Part shown: positions 49,109 to 59,686 of the stretch, piece after piece
Numbering within the stretch: the stretch's first letter is position 1
Layout: every line of letters begins with the position of its first letter
Assembly (NCBI RefSeq): GCF_034424155.1
Contig: NZ_CP139992.1
Coordinates: 3,984,012 to 4,048,011, forward strand
Reading direction: 5' to 3'
DNA from: Hafnia alvei
GTDB lineage: Bacteria; Pseudomonadota; Gammaproteobacteria; Enterobacterales; Enterobacteriaceae
Length of the DNA stretch: 64,000 nucleotides
The notes under the pieces: generated by a model
What the model was told of the DNA's origin: nothing
The model's input: only the letters and a program-made list of their open reading frames with translations
Databases searched by the model: none
Position numbers and translations under genes: made by a program

Positions 49109-50251
49109 TTACCGATACTGCTTCAGCACCGCACGACCCAGCGTTAGGATCTGCATTTCATCCGAACCACCGGACACACGATCCACGCGCAGATCGCGCC
49201 AGAAGCGGGTAATACGATGATCGCCTGCGATCCCCACGCCACCGAGTACCTGCATCGCCGAATCCACCACTTCAAAAGCGGCGTTAGCGCAGAAGTATTT
49301 GCACATTGCGGCATCGCCGGAGGTCATCAAACCGTTATCACTCTTCCATGCTGCTTCAAACAGCATGTTTTTCATTGAGTTCAGTTTGATAGCCATGTGA
49401 GCAAACTTTTCTTGGATCAGTTGGAAGCGCCCAATGGCTTCGCCAAACTGAACACGCTGGTTGGCATAACGCGCGGCGTCTTCAAAAGCACAGAATGCGG
49501 TGCCGTAGTTGGTGAGTGCGACGATAAAACGTTCGTGATCAAACTCTTCTTTCACGCGATTGAAGCCGTTACCTTCGCGTCCGAACATGTCTTTTTCTTC
49601 GAGCTCAACGTTGTCGAACAGGATCTCGCAGCAGCTATCCATGCGCAGACCTAGCTTTTCCAACTTATTGACCTTCACACCCGGCTTGCTCATATCCACA
49701 AACCATTCAGAGAAAATCGCTTTATCCGGTGAAGCCGCATCCCTCGCCATCACCACGATGTAAGGCGTATGCGCGCTGCTGGTGATGAAGCATTTGCTGC
49801 CGTTGAGATAAACTTTGCCGTTTTTACGGGTATACGATGTTTGCATGCTGCCCACGTCAGAGCCCGCGCCAGGTTCGGTAATTGCCGAGTTCCACATCTG
49901 CTTGCCGGTGCCGCGGAAAGCCATAATCTTGTCGATTTGCTCCTCCGTTCCTTCACGCAGCACCGTGTTAAATCCACCCGGCAGCTGATACAGCACATAG
50001 GTTGGCGCACCAAGGCGTCCAAGCTCCGCCCACACGGCGGCTAAGGTAACAAAGCCCGCATCCAAGCCGCCGTGCTCTTCTGGCAACAGCAGGCTATCAA
50101 TGCCCATATCGGCCAGTTCTTTGACGAACCGCTCTGGATATTCGCTGTTACGGTCACATTCCGCGAAGTACGCTTCCCAGTTTTCTTGCGCCATCAGGTC
50201 GCGGATACCGGAAACAAATAACTCTTGTTCGTCAGACAGTGCAAAATTCAT
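49109..50251 (-). CDS. caiA: Crotonobetainyl-CoA reductase CaiA
   Basis: FAD-dependent acyl-CoA dehydrogenase-family enzyme that reduces crotonobetainyl-CoA to gamma-butyrobetainyl-CoA, taking electrons from FixABCX. 380 residues, the length of E. coli CaiA. Motifs: [18 protein letters not shown] (FAD/substrate), [20 protein letters not shown], and the C-terminal [46 protein letters not shown]. The start is ATG 50251; 53 bases separate it from caiT. Confidence 0.95.
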   Translation of the reverse strand: MNFALSDEQELFVSGIRDLMAQENWEAYFAECDRNSEYPERFVKELADMGIDSLLLPEEHGGLDAGFVTLAAVWAELGRLGAPTYVLYQLPGGFNTVLREGTEEQIDKIMAFRGTGKQMWNSAITEPGAGSDVGSMQTSYTRKNGKVYLNGSKCFITSSAHTPYIVVMARDAASPDKAIFSEWFVDMSKPGVKVNKLEKLGLRMDSCCEILFDNVELEEKDMFGREGNGFNRVKEEFDHERFIVALTNYGTAFCAFEDAARYANQRVQFGEAIGRFQLIQEKFAHMAIKLNSMKNMLFEAAWKSDNGLMTSGDAAMCKYFCANAAFEVVDSAMQVLGGVGIAGDHRITRFWRDLRVDRVSGGSDEMQILTLGRAVLKQYR

Positions 50252-50304
50252 AAATCAGGCCTCTTGGTGGTTAATATCGTTCGAATTCAAACAGGGTAAA
50301 ACGC

Positions 50305-51828
50305 TTAGTATTTCCAGTGCGTAGCCTTGGCATCTTTTAAGAAAGATATGGTTATCAGTATGTTGACGAAGAAAAGCGGACATCCTCCGGCAATGATCGC
50401 GGTTTGAATCGGTTTCAGCCCACCGAGCGCCAGCAGAATGATGCCGATAACGCCTACCAGCACAGACCAGCCAACGCGAACCCAAATCGGCGGTTCGTCA
50501 TAGCCGTTTGCGCCCTTACAGGTCGACATGGCCAGCGTGTAGGAACAGGCGTTAATGAGCGTAACGGTGGCGAGGAAGCACAGAATAAAGAACGCCCACA
50601 TCGTGACGGTGCTGAGCGGCAACGTGGCCCAGGTTTCAATGATGGCGCGCGCCACCCCGTGTTGTTCGATGATCTGCGGGATGTTGATTTTGCCGTTATT
50701 GATCAGGGAGAGCGTATTGCTGCCCAAGATGGTCCACAGCAACCACGTTGAAGCCGTTAACCCACCAACCATTCCCAAGCAGAGCTGGCGCACGGTACGG
50801 CCCTTAGAAATACGCGCTAAGAAGATGCACATCTGGATGCCGTAAACGATCCACCATGCCCAATAGAACACCGTCCACGCCTGCGGGAATCCACTCTTAC
50901 CTACGGCATCGGTGTAGAACAGCATACGAGTAAAGTTAGAGAGCAGAATGCCAACAGAATCAGTGAAATAGTTGATGGTGAAGCTGCTCGCGCCGATGAT
51001 GAATACCCACGCAAGTAGGATCAGGCTGAGATAGTTTCGAACGTCGCTAGCCACCTTAACCCCGCGCTGCAAGCCAAAGGCAACGCACACGGCGTTAAAC
51101 ACCACCCAACAAGAGATAATCAGCGCATCCAGCTCTAACGTGTGCGGCACCCCAAACAGATACTGAATACATTCGGTCACCAGCGGTGTTGCAAGCCCAA
51201 GGCTGGTTCCCATTGCCAAAATCAGCGCCACCAAATACAGGTTGTCGATGATGGTGCCAATAATTCCGTTGCATCGCTTTTCCCCAAAAAGCGGTACCAG
51301 CGTTCCGCTTGGACGCACCACGTCGATTTTCTTCACATACAGGAAGTAGCCGAACGCCACGGCGAGGAAGCTGTAGGTCGCCCACGGCAAAGGCCCCCAG
51401 TGAAACAGGCTATAAGCTAAACCAAGATCTTTGGCCGGATTTGAAAATGGCGTTAAGCCAAACGGCGGAGAAGAAACGTAGTAGTAGATCTCAATCGATC
51501 CCCAAAACAGCACGGCGGCTGAGGTACAGGAGGCGAACATCATGAAGATCCAGCTTACGGTACTGAACTCCGGCGCTTCTTCGCCGAGACGACGCTGGGC
51601 AAAAGGGCCAAAGATCAGCCAGAACCAGCCGACAAACATCACGACCATATACCACTCAAACGCCCATCCCCACTGCGTTGTGATGTAGTTGAATACCGAA
51701 TTAATCACGATATTAGAGGCGTTCAGATCACGGATAGTTAAATAACAAAGTAGTGCGACAATTATCAATGACGGGAAAAAAACCTTCGGTTCTATCCCTA
51801 TTTTCCGTTTGCTCGTTTCTGTCTTCAT
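50305..51828 (-). CDS. caiT: L-carnitine/gamma-butyrobetaine antiporter CaiT
   Basis: BCCT-family exchanger of the inner membrane, 507 residues (E. coli 504), 12 membrane segments. The substrate-binding tryptophan box is visible in [25 protein letters not shown], and the first segment region [19 protein letters not shown] fits BCCT carriers. It imports carnitine in exchange for the reduced product. First gene of the cai operon, divergent from fixA. Confidence 0.95.
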   Translation of the reverse strand: MKTETSKRKIGIEPKVFFPSLIIVALLCYLTIRDLNASNIVINSVFNYITTQWGWAFEWYMVVMFVGWFWLIFGPFAQRRLGEEAPEFSTVSWIFMMFASCTSAAVLFWGSIEIYYYVSSPPFGLTPFSNPAKDLGLAYSLFHWGPLPWATYSFLAVAFGYFLYVKKIDVVRPSGTLVPLFGEKRCNGIIGTIIDNLYLVALILAMGTSLGLATPLVTECIQYLFGVPHTLELDALIISCWVVFNAVCVAFGLQRGVKVASDVRNYLSLILLAWVFIIGASSFTINYFTDSVGILLSNFTRMLFYTDAVGKSGFPQAWTVFYWAWWIVYGIQMCIFLARISKGRTVRQLCLGMVGGLTASTWLLWTILGSNTLSLINNGKINIPQIIEQHGVARAIIETWATLPLSTVTMWAFFILCFLATVTLINACSYTLAMSTCKGANGYDEPPIWVRVGWSVLVGVIGIILLALGGLKPIQTAIIAGGCPLFFVNILITISFLKDAKATHWKY

Positions 51829-52589
51829 TTACACATTTCCCTCATGGAAAGGAGTTCCTTGCCATAACAACTTGAGATGCAATATTCAGAATAAACGTCA
51901 GAATTTCTGTCATGAAAAGACAGAACACCAACACTAATTTTGCAGGTAAATTTTCAATTAATGGTGGATCTAGTTATTACGAGTTATTTAGCTTGCCAAA
52001 AATATCTGTTAAAACTTCGGCTAATAATAGTTAAAGGTATCTGATTGAATGTGTGAAGCCTTTACCGTTTAACGCCGAGATATAATGAGATTTGGCTGTT
52101 CAATAATCCGTGATCTTAATCAAACTATTTTCTGACACCCAACACATGCCCAAGCGCCTCGAATGAGGAACACAAATTAAATCCTTTAAAATCATCAAAA
52201 TAACAAAATCAAAACATTATCCACAAAGGTTTTTCGCCCCTAAGTCGTTCAATATTGGTGATCTAGGTATTATTTTGGTCTGGTGAATCATGGTATTTCT
52301 ATTAGCGTGATAACAAGGCACGAATAACAACTTACAGGGATACCTTTATTAGATATTAATTAATTTACTCCATTCTTTATTTTAGTGATTTTAATTACAC
52401 CACTAATAGCGTTTAAATCGGCTATGGCGTACACACATTTATATATATAGCGAACCTTCGCTTTCGTTATTTTTATTTATCTTTGCCTAGCGTTTCTCGC
52501 TGCAGAAATAATTACACCTGTCATTACGGGCATCGTCTTATGTACAGGGTATTACGGATATTGTATTGCCTATCGAAATCGGAGAAGTG
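51829..52589. other. Divergent cai-fix control region
   Basis: 761 bases, AT-rich, no gene. In E. coli this region binds CRP, FNR and CaiF and drives caiTABCDE and fixABCX in opposite directions. Candidate FNR/CRP sites are listed separately. I could not place CaiF sites. Confidence 0.6.
52110..52123. promoter_or_regulatory. Candidate FNR (or CRP) site in the cai-fix region
   Basis: GTGAT-CTTA-ATCAA matches the FNR consensus TTGAT-N4-ATCAA at 9 of 10 fixed bases and also resembles a CRP site (CGTGA-N6-TCAAA). A weaker CRP-like site, AGTGA-TTTTAA-TTACA, is at 52384-52399. Anaerobic and cAMP control of these operons is known in E. coli. Confidence 0.5.
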
Positions 52590-53363
52590 ATGAAAATTAT
52601 TGCATGTTACAAACTCATCCCCGAGGAGCAGGATATCACCGTCAATAGTGATGGCTCTCTGAATCTCAGCAAAGCGGATGCCAAAATTAGCCAATTCGAT
52701 CTCAACGCTATCGAAGCGGCTATCGGCTTGAAATCGCTCAATGACACCATCCAGATTACGGCGATGAGCGTGGGGGGCGAAGCGCTGTCCAACGCCAAAG
52801 GCCGCAAAGACGTGCTGTCTCGCGGCCCCGATGAGTTAGTTGTCGTTTCCAGCGCAGGTTTGGAGAAGATGCTTCCTCACCAAACGTCTGCCCTGCTGGC
52901 GGCCGCTGCGCGAAAAACCGGTTTTGATTTAATTCTTTGTGGTGACGGCTCAGCCGATCTTTATGCACAGCAGGTTGGATTACTGCTCGGCGAGGCGCTA
53001 GGCGTCGCCTCCATCAACGGGGTGAGCCGGATCGTATCCCTCAGTGACGACAGCATTCAGGTTGAACGCACGCTAGAAGACGAAGTTGAAACCTTAACCA
53101 TTCCGCTGCCTGCGGTGATTTCGGTATCCACTGACATCAATACGCCTCAAATCCCCTCCATGAAAGCCATTCTCGGCGCGGCTAAAAAGCCGGTAACCGC
53201 GTGGCAGCCAGCCGATCTGGAACTGCCAGAGATCACGCCATACACCGAGTTGCTGAGCGTACAGGCTCCACAGCAGAAAGCGCGTGGGCGGGTCATTATC
53301 GAAGGCGATAGCGACGATCAAATTTCAGAATTCGCAGAGCACCTGCGCAAAGTCATTAGCTAA
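52590..53363 (+). CDS. fixA: Electron transfer flavoprotein beta-type subunit FixA
   Basis: Subunit of the FixAB electron-transfer flavoprotein that passes electrons toward CaiA. 257 residues (E. coli 256); starts [16 protein letters not shown] and includes [41 protein letters not shown] and a C-terminal adenine-nucleotide-fold region. ATG 52590 has GGAG 6 bases upstream and matches the family start; the eight-codon-longer version is rejected. fixB follows after 11 bases. Confidence 0.95.
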   Translation: MKIIACYKLIPEEQDITVNSDGSLNLSKADAKISQFDLNAIEAAIGLKSLNDTIQITAMSVGGEALSNAKGRKDVLSRGPDELVVVSSAGLEKMLPHQTSALLAAAARKTGFDLILCGDGSADLYAQQVGLLLGEALGVASINGVSRIVSLSDDSIQVERTLEDEVETLTIPLPAVISVSTDINTPQIPSMKAILGAAKKPVTAWQPADLELPEITPYTELLSVQAPQQKARGRVIIEGDSDDQISEFAEHLRKVIS

Positions 53364-53374
53364 TTGGGGGCAAT

Positions 53375-54322
53375 ATGAGCAAGTTTGCAACAGTATGGGT
53401 GTTCAGTGACACCCACTCACATCTACCCGAGCTGATTGGCGGTGCACGCGAGCTGGGTGAAATTATTCACGTCATCAGCCACAGCGCTGAGCAATCAGCT
53501 TTGGCTTTCCGTCTCGGCGCTAACGCCGTTTACCATATTGGCGAACAGCCCGCCGATCGCATCATTGAAGATTATGCCGATACTCTGGCTCAGGCGATCA
53601 AGACGCATAGTCATAGCTCGCGCGCTTTATTGCTGCTGCCCGCAACCCGTCGCGGCAAAACGCTGGCAGCGCGCTTAGGCGCTCGCCTAAACGCTGGGGT
53701 AGTTAACGATGCCGCGGAGCTAAGCCTCGAAGACGGATACCCGGTTGCCACGCACATGGTTTACGGCGGTTTAGCCTTCGGCAAAGAGAAAATCACCACC
53801 GACTACGCCGTCATCACGCTCGCCAGCGGCGTATTCCCTGCGGTGTCAGAAGACAGTGCCTTAGTAGGCAATGCCGAAACGCTGGCCTTTATCCCACCAG
53901 CCCATGCAATTTCCTGCGTATCACGTCGAGCCAAGCAAGGCGAAAGCGTCGATCTTGGCAAAGCACGTTTGGTGGTGAGCGTTGGGCGCGGCATCGGTTC
54001 ACAGGAAAACATCGCCATTGCGGCGGCGTTAAGCAATGCCATTGGCGCAGAGCTGGGATGCTCGCGTCCGGTCGCCGAAAACGAAAAATGGATGGATCGT
54101 GAACGCTACGTGGGCATTTCAGGAATCATGATCAAACCAGAACTCTATCTGGCGCTGGGGATTTCTGGCCAGATCCAGCACATGGTCGGCGCCAACGGTG
54201 CGCAGATCCTGATGGCCATCAACAAAGATAAAAACGCCCCGATCTTCCAATACGCGGATTACGGGATCGTCGGCGATCTGATGAAGATCGTCCCTGCTCT
54301 GACAGAAAAACTAAAACGATAA
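53375..54322 (+). CDS. fixB: Electron transfer flavoprotein alpha-type subunit FixB
   Basis: FAD-binding ETF alpha subunit, 315 residues (E. coli 313). The C-terminal FAD site is clear: [79 protein letters not shown]. It begins [21 protein letters not shown]. It forms a dimer with FixA. The start ATG 53375 follows GGGG. Confidence 0.95.
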   Translation: MSKFATVWVFSDTHSHLPELIGGARELGEIIHVISHSAEQSALAFRLGANAVYHIGEQPADRIIEDYADTLAQAIKTHSHSSRALLLLPATRRGKTLAARLGARLNAGVVNDAAELSLEDGYPVATHMVYGGLAFGKEKITTDYAVITLASGVFPAVSEDSALVGNAETLAFIPPAHAISCVSRRAKQGESVDLGKARLVVSVGRGIGSQENIAIAAALSNAIGAELGCSRPVAENEKWMDRERYVGISGIMIKPELYLALGISGQIQHMVGANGAQILMAINKDKNAPIFQYADYGIVGDLMKIVPALTEKLKR

Positions 54323-54382
54323 AATATCGACGGAGCACGGATTAGCCAATGGCTTCCGTGCTCCATCGAATTTGGAGAGCCT

Positions 54383-55675
54383 ATGTCTGAAGATGTCTTT
54401 GACGCCATTATTGTTGGCGCGGGCCTGTCTGGCTGCGTTGCGGCGCTAGTGCTTGCCCGAGAAGGCGCTAACGTATTGGTTATCGAGCGCGGTAACCATG
54501 CGGGAGCCAAAAACGTCACCGGTGGTCGCCTGTATGGGCACAGCTTAGAACGCATCATTCCCGATTTTGCGGCCCATGCGCCCGTTGAGCGCCGCATTAC
54601 CCGCGAAAAAATATCGTTTCTTACCGACGACAGCGCAGTCACGTTGGATTATCACCATGCCAATGCGGCCGAACCGGCGCAGGATTCCTATTCGGTTTTG
54701 CGCAGTAAATTCGATCCTTGGTTGATGGAACAGGCTGAAGCCGCCGGTGCGCAATTCGTTCCTGGGATCCGCGTAGATAAACTGATTGAGCGCGATGGCA
54801 AAGTGATCGGCGTTGAAGCCGATGGCGATATTTTAGAAGCCAACGTGGTGATCCTCGCTGAAGGCGTTAACGCGCTGTTGGCCGAACAGCTGGGCATGGT
54901 GCAGAAACAGGTTTCTGCCAAGCATGTGGCCGTTGGGGTAAAAGAGCTGATTGAACTGCCGCGTGAACTGCTCGAAGCGCGCTTTAGCCTAACGGAAAAT
55001 GAAGGCGCCGCCTGGCTGTTTGCCGGAACGCCGTCTAACGGCCTGATGGGCGGTGGCTTTCTGTATACCAACGGTGATTCATTGTCTTTAGGCATCGTTG
55101 TTGGCCTCAGCCATATTGCCGATGCGGGAAAATCAGTACCGCAAATGCTAGAGGATTTCAAACAGCATCCAACCGTTCGTCCATTAATCGCCGGTGGCAA
55201 AACCGTGGAATACGCCGCCCACGTAGTGCCTGAAGCCGGAATTAATATGCAGCCCAAATTGGTGGGTAACGGCGTGCTTATCGCCGGTGATGCCGCAGGC
55301 ATGTGCATGAATCTGGGATTCACTATCCGTGGAATGGATATGGCGATTGCCTCTGGTGAAGCGGCCGCACGCGCCGTGCTGCAAGCCAAAGAGGCCAATA
55401 ATTTCAGCGAGCAGGGATTGAACGGTTATCTCACGTTGCTAGAAGAATTGCCGGTTATGAAGGATTTACGCCACTACCGCAAAGTCCCCGCCATGCTGGA
55501 AAATCCGCGCATGTTTACCCAATACCCACAGATGGTCGCCGACATCATGGCGAATGTGTTCACCGTCAACGGCCAGCCGCCGCAGCCAATCCGCAAAATG
55601 GTGATGCGTCACTGCAAGAAAATTGGCTATCTCAACCTGTTGAAAGACGGCATTAAAGGAGTGACCGCGCTATGA
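54383..55675 (+). CDS. fixC: FAD-dependent oxidoreductase FixC
   Basis: ETF-quinone-oxidoreductase-like flavoprotein, 430 residues (E. coli 428), with an N-terminal Rossmann motif DAIIVGAGLSGCVAALVLAREGANVLVIERG and a second FAD motif GVLIAGDAAGMCMNLGFTIRGMDMAIASG. It links the FixAB flavoprotein to the ferredoxin-like FixX at the membrane. ATG 54383 has GGAGA upstream. Its stop overlaps the fixX start as ATGA. Confidence 0.95.
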   Translation: MSEDVFDAIIVGAGLSGCVAALVLAREGANVLVIERGNHAGAKNVTGGRLYGHSLERIIPDFAAHAPVERRITREKISFLTDDSAVTLDYHHANAAEPAQDSYSVLRSKFDPWLMEQAEAAGAQFVPGIRVDKLIERDGKVIGVEADGDILEANVVILAEGVNALLAEQLGMVQKQVSAKHVAVGVKELIELPRELLEARFSLTENEGAAWLFAGTPSNGLMGGGFLYTNGDSLSLGIVVGLSHIADAGKSVPQMLEDFKQHPTVRPLIAGGKTVEYAAHVVPEAGINMQPKLVGNGVLIAGDAAGMCMNLGFTIRGMDMAIASGEAAARAVLQAKEANNFSEQGLNGYLTLLEELPVMKDLRHYRKVPAMLENPRMFTQYPQMVADIMANVFTVNGQPPQPIRKMVMRHCKKIGYLNLLKDGIKGVTAL

Positions 55676-55992
55676 CCGAATCCGTCAAACCCGCCAATTC
55701 CCCCGTCAATGAGCCCGTTAACGTTGATGTGAAATTAGGCATTAACAAGTTCCACGTTGATGAAGGGCATCCGCATATCATCATTCGCGAAAACCCTGAT
55801 ATGGCGGCGTTTCATACCCTCACGCTGGCCTGTCCGGCGGGGCTATACAAGCTCCAGCCGGATGGAACTATCCGCTTTGATTACGCGGGCTGCCTAGAAT
55901 GCGGCACCTGCCGGATCCTATGCCGTGATTCCGTTTTAGATGAGTGGAACTACCCGCGTGGCACCTTTGGCGTTGAATATCGCTACGGCTAA
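55672..55992 (+). CDS. fixX: Ferredoxin-like protein FixX
   Basis: Small iron-sulfur protein, 106 residues (E. coli 95), with a [4Fe-4S]-type motif C-L-E-C-G-T-C-R-I-L-C near residue 79 and an earlier Cys (LACPAG). The N-terminal 15 residues (SVKPANSPVNEPVNV) are a Pro/Asn-rich addition absent from E. coli FixX, which begins nearer to VNVDVKLG. It works with FixC. The start overlaps fixC as ATGA. Confidence 0.93.
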   Translation: MTESVKPANSPVNEPVNVDVKLGINKFHVDEGHPHIIIRENPDMAAFHTLTLACPAGLYKLQPDGTIRFDYAGCLECGTCRILCRDSVLDEWNYPRGTFGVEYRYG

Positions 55993-56046
55993 AAAACGAT
56001 ATTCTGGCCTGCCCGTCTCTGTCACTTTTTTTACCCACTATAGCCA

Positions 56047-56076
56047 CTTAGCTCTGCGATAAATGCCAGAGCTAAG
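56047..56076. terminator. Hairpin between fixX and yaaU
   Basis: CTTAGCTCTG and CAGAGCTAAG form a perfect 10-bp stem with a 10-base loop, 54 bases past the fixX stop. No T-run follows, so it may be a Rho-dependent or RNA-processing site rather than an intrinsic terminator. Confidence 0.4.
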
Positions 56077-56105
56077 CAGCTATCAGGCTGATTAAAACCA
56101 CCATT

Positions 56106-57422
56106 ATGGAAAAATCCAAAAGGTTTGATGACATCAGTTTTACCCCGATCCACCGCAAAATTATGCTGTGGGGAAGCGGTGGCCCTTTTCTCGATGGCTA
56201 CGTGCTGGTCATCATCGGTATTGCACTCGAACAGCTGACTCCCGTGTTACAGCTCGACGCTCGCTGGGTGGGGTTAGTCGGGATCGCAACGCTGGTTGGG
56301 CTGTTTATCGGTACATCATTGTTTGGCTACATCGCCGATGTGCTTGGCCGCCGGTTGATGTTTCTGATTGATATTATTGCCATCGGTGTTATCTCTGCCG
56401 CGACCATGTTTGTGACATCGCCGCTGGAGCTGGTGATCCTGCGTTTTCTGATAGGTATTGTGATCGGCGCAGATTACCCCATTGCCACCTCGATGATTGC
56501 CGAATTTTCTACCACGCGTCAGCGCGCTTTCACCATGGGGTTTATCGCCGCGATGTGGTACATCGGTGCAACCGCCGCCGACGTTGTGGGCTATCTGTTA
56601 TATGACGTCGAAAACGGCTGGCGCTGGATGTTGGGCAGCGCGGTTATTCCCTGTATTATCATTTTGTTAGGACGTTTTGAACTGCCCGAGTCTCCTCGCT
56701 GGCTAATTCGTAAAGGGCGTGTTGAAGAGTGCCGTGCGCTGATGTTTAAGCTGTTTGGCGAACACGTGGTATTCGATGACGAAGCCCCACAGGAAACGCG
56801 TTATAGCCAGATTTTCACCCGCAGGCACCTAACATCGATTTTGTTTGTCGCCATTATTTGGACGTGTCAGGTGATACCGATGTTTGGCATCTATACCTTC
56901 GGCCCACAAATTATCAGCCTGCTGGGGCTCAACGAAGGCAAAGAGGCCGTGCTCGGCAACGTGGTGATTAGCCTGTTCTTTTTGATTGGCTGCTTGCCAG
57001 CGATGTATTGGCTCAACAGCATCGGGCGCCGTCCGTTGTTAATTGGCAGCTTTGCCATTATGACGCTCGCGTTAGCGGTGTTAGGAATTGTTCCCGACCC
57101 TAGTATTACGCTGATTGTGTCAGCCTTTGCGCTTTATGCATTTTTCTCAGGCGGCCCCGGCATTTTACAATGGCTCTATCCAAACGAACTTTTCCCTACT
57201 CACATTCGCGCTTCCGCCGTGGGCGCAGCGATGTCGCTCAGCCGGATTGGCACCGTGGTGTCAACCTATGCGCTTCCGCTGTTTATGCAACAGCATGGGA
57301 TCGCAATGACGATGCTGGCCGGTGCGGGGATCTCGCTTTTTGGCATGGTCGTATCCATATTTTTAGCGCCCGAAACACGCAATTTATCGCTGGATAAAAC
57401 CAGCCAGATGGATCTGTATTAA
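56106..57422 (+). CDS. yaaU: MFS sugar-transporter-like protein YaaU
   Basis: Inner-membrane carrier of the major facilitator superfamily, 438 residues (E. coli 443), 12 segments. Motifs: GGPFLDGYVLVIIGIAL, FGYIADVLGRRLMFLIDI (MFS motif A), GADYPIATSMIAEF, ELPESPRWLIRKGRVEECR, and YPNELFPTHIRASAVG. It follows fixABCX as in E. coli, where its substrate is unknown; a link to carnitine metabolism is only positional. It ends at a strong terminator. Confidence 0.92.
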   Translation: MEKSKRFDDISFTPIHRKIMLWGSGGPFLDGYVLVIIGIALEQLTPVLQLDARWVGLVGIATLVGLFIGTSLFGYIADVLGRRLMFLIDIIAIGVISAATMFVTSPLELVILRFLIGIVIGADYPIATSMIAEFSTTRQRAFTMGFIAAMWYIGATAADVVGYLLYDVENGWRWMLGSAVIPCIIILLGRFELPESPRWLIRKGRVEECRALMFKLFGEHVVFDDEAPQETRYSQIFTRRHLTSILFVAIIWTCQVIPMFGIYTFGPQIISLLGLNEGKEAVLGNVVISLFFLIGCLPAMYWLNSIGRRPLLIGSFAIMTLALAVLGIVPDPSITLIVSAFALYAFFSGGPGILQWLYPNELFPTHIRASAVGAAMSLSRIGTVVSTYALPLFMQQHGIAMTMLAGAGISLFGMVVSIFLAPETRNLSLDKTSQMDLY

Positions 57423-57430
57423 AAATACTG

Positions 57431-57460
57431 GCGGGCAATCTCATCGACTGCCCGCTTTTT
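57431..57460 (+). terminator. Rho-independent terminator of yaaU
   Basis: GCGGGCA and TGCCCGC arms with an 11-base loop, followed by five T residues, 9 bases past the stop. Confidence 0.85.
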
Positions 57461-57489
57461 AATTGCCTATTTTTGGTAATGACTCCAAC

Positions 57490-57993
57490 TTATTGATAGT
57501 GTTTTATGTTCAGATAATGCCCGATGACTTTGTCATGCAGCTCCACCGATTTTGAGAACGACAGCGACTTCCGTCCCAGCCGTGCCAGGTGCTGCCTCAG
57601 ATTCAGGTTATGCCGCTCAATTCGCTGCGTATATCGCTTGCTGATTACGTGCAGCTTTCCCTTCAGGCGGGATTCATACAGCGGCCAGCCATCCGTCATC
57701 CATATCACCACGTCAAAGGGTGACAGCAGGCTCATAAGACGCCCCAGCGTCGCCATAGTGCGTTCACCGAATACGTGCGCAACAACCGTCTTCCGGAGCC
57801 TGTCATACGCGTAAAACAGCCAGCGCTGGCGCGATTTAGCCCCGACATAGCCCCACTGTTCGTCCATTTCCGCGCAGACGATGACGTCACTGCCCGGCTG
57901 TATGCGCGAGGTTACCGACTGCGGCCTGAGTTTTTTAAGTGACGTAAAATCGTGTTGAGGCCAACGCCCATAATGCGGGCAGTTGCCCGGCAT
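57490..57993 (-). CDS. insB: IS1 transposase frame InsB
   Basis: Catalytic part of the IS1 transposase, here 167 residues as an open frame. The DDE-type core is visible ([66 protein letters not shown]). It is normally made as an InsAB' fusion by -1 frameshifting at an A6C run, seen here at 57930-57936 on the minus strand. Confidence 0.95.
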   Translation of the reverse strand: MPGNCPHYGRWPQHDFTSLKKLRPQSVTSRIQPGSDVIVCAEMDEQWGYVGAKSRQRWLFYAYDRLRKTVVAHVFGERTMATLGRLMSLLSPFDVVIWMTDGWPLYESRLKGKLHVISKRYTQRIERHNLNLRQHLARLGRKSLSFSKSVELHDKVIGHYLNIKHYQ

Positions 57994-58187
57994 CCAACGC
58001 CATTCATGGCCATATCAATGATTTTCTGGTGCGTACCGGGTTGAGAAGCGGTGTAAGTGAACTGCAGTTGCCATGTTTTACGGCAGTGAGAGCAGAGATA
58101 GCTCTGATGTCCGGCGGTGCTTTTGCCGTTACGCACCACCCCGTCAGTAGCTGAACAGGAGGGACAGCTGATAGAAACAGAAGCCAC
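57912..58187 (-). CDS. insA: IS1 protein InsA
   Basis: 91-residue DNA-binding regulator of IS1, with an N-terminal zinc finger (CPSCSATDG...CSHCRKTW) and a helix-turn-helix ([20 protein letters not shown]). It binds the IS1 ends and represses its own promoter. Intact and full length. Confidence 0.95.
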   Translation of the reverse strand: MASVSISCPSCSATDGVVRNGKSTAGHQSYLCSHCRKTWQLQFTYTASQPGTHQKIIDMAMNGVGCRATARIMGVGLNTILRHLKNSGRSR

Positions 58188-58251
58188 TGGAGCACCTCAA
58201 AAACACCATCATACACTAAATCAGTAAGTTGGCAGCATCACCCTATTTTTG

Positions 58252-59220
58252 TCATGCTTCAAGCTGCTCGCAAAAATAGCGGGCGCCGTCGCGCAATGCC
58301 CGATCGGCACTTTCCATCATGCGCGAATAATGCAAAAACGCATGCAGAGTACCGGGATACATTTTATAGCGGCAAGGTTGTTGATGTTCAGAAAGCGTGC
58401 GATGCAGCGCAATACTGTCGTCAACCAGCGGATCAAATTCTGCGGTGGCAATAAAACAGGCGGGTATGTTATGGCTAAGATCGTTATTAAACAGACAGTA
58501 ATAAGGTGACTCTTTATCGTGTTCATTAGCCAAATAGGCGTGCTGATAAAATTCAATATCGGGCCCGGTTAAACCGTCCCAGACTCCGCCGTATAATCGA
58601 CGGCTGGCAGAATCCTGTAATCCATAAAGTCCGTAATAAAGCAGAACGCCTTTAACATGACCACAGTCTATCTCGCGATCGCGCAGCCATAACGCCGTTG
58701 CTAGCGCCAACATTGCACCGGCAGAATCTCCGGCAAAACCAATTGACTGCATATTGAGTTGATAGTCCGCTGCACGCTGAGAAAAATAGCGACATACCGC
58801 AACCGTCTCTTCGATAGCCTGCGGAAAATGTGCTTCAGGCGAAAGCGTATAGTCAACGCCAATCACGGCGCATCCGGTGTAATCGGCTAATAAACGCATA
58901 ATACGGTCGTGAGTATCAAGATTACCGACAATAAAACCACCGCCGTGTAAATAAAAGATCGTTGCCGCCGTTTCACGCTGTGGATAATATATTCTTACGC
59001 TGATTTCTCCGTAAGAAGTAGCTATCTTTTCATGTAGGGTCTTAAGCATTTTAGGCCCCTCCTCATTCCAATACTTTCGCTCCTCAATATAAGTTTGTCT
59101 AATCGTTGAATTATCAGCATCCGCTGCGATTGGTTTTGCATTTTCATACTGAACACGCAATACATCACGCATCTCTGCTGATATTTTATCAGGGACATTA
59201 ATTTTATTGATTGGATTCAT
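58252..59220 (-). CDS. Alpha/beta hydrolase of the hormone-sensitive lipase family
   Basis: Esterase-like cytoplasmic enzyme, 322 residues. The oxyanion-hole motif is [18 protein letters not shown], the nucleophile Ser is in [14 protein letters not shown], the acid is in [10 protein letters not shown] and the His in GTLHAFLHY, so the triad is complete. It resembles Aes-type acetyl esterases. It is divergent from caiF with 466 bases between, and belongs to the carnitine region here, which it does not in E. coli. Hydrolysis of an acyl-carnitine or similar ester to feed the cai pathway is a tempting but unproven role. IS1 lies directly after its stop and has separated it from any former terminator. 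Confidence 0.82.
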   Translation of the reverse strand: MNPINKINVPDKISAEMRDVLRVQYENAKPIAADADNSTIRQTYIEERKYWNEEGPKMLKTLHEKIATSYGEISVRIYYPQRETAATIFYLHGGGFIVGNLDTHDRIMRLLADYTGCAVIGVDYTLSPEAHFPQAIEETVAVCRYFSQRAADYQLNMQSIGFAGDSAGAMLALATALWLRDREIDCGHVKGVLLYYGLYGLQDSASRRLYGGVWDGLTGPDIEFYQHAYLANEHDKESPYYCLFNNDLSHNIPACFIATAEFDPLVDDSIALHRTLSEHQQPCRYKMYPGTLHAFLHYSRMMESADRALRDGARYFCEQLEA

Positions 59221-59686
59221 TACACAATCTCATTAGCTATTTAATTCATTATAAAAATAGAGCTAACGCCACATGGCATTAAGAAACAAAAAGCATGATA
59301 AACCAGATAGCTATGACGTCATCAGCAAGCAAAAAGCGCGCCAATACGCATAGTTTTTTGCTTATTCTGGTGATATCAAATTAATTATGTTGTTTATTAT
59401 TTTAAATCAAAAAATTCGCTTTTATAAACATATTCTCAATCACAAAAATAAATTAACACCATACAGCAATAAAACATTATCACTACAATAAAACAACAAT
59501 AATTGCGGTTACAATCCTTCGCAACAAATCAAATAAAATACATAGCGAAGGCGTCATTAGATAGGTATATTCAGATCAAACCATGATTATAAATGTGAAT
59601 ATGATCGCATATATTTGAGCCCATCCATTTATATGGTAAACAAATGCTAATCTGATAAAAAATTGCTTTAATTTAAAGGTGAGCCT
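59221..59686. other. Divergent control region of the hydrolase gene and caiF
   Basis: About 466 bases, strongly AT-rich, no gene. It should hold the promoter of caiF (which in E. coli is under CRP and FNR control). I could not place a convincing site for either. Confidence 0.4.

Larger units (their letters stand above)
57475..58242 (-). mobile_element. Insertion sequence IS1 (768 bp, complete)
   Basis: Ends are GGTAATGACTCC (57475) and GGCAGCATCACC (ending 58242), the IS1 terminal inverted repeats, with exact IS1 length. The flanks repeat CCTATTTTT (57466-57474 and 58242-58250, sharing one base with the end; 8 bp if counted strictly), a target duplication typical of IS1. Both transposase frames are intact, so the insertion looks recent. 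It lies 1 base beyond the stop of the hydrolase gene. Confidence 0.97.
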
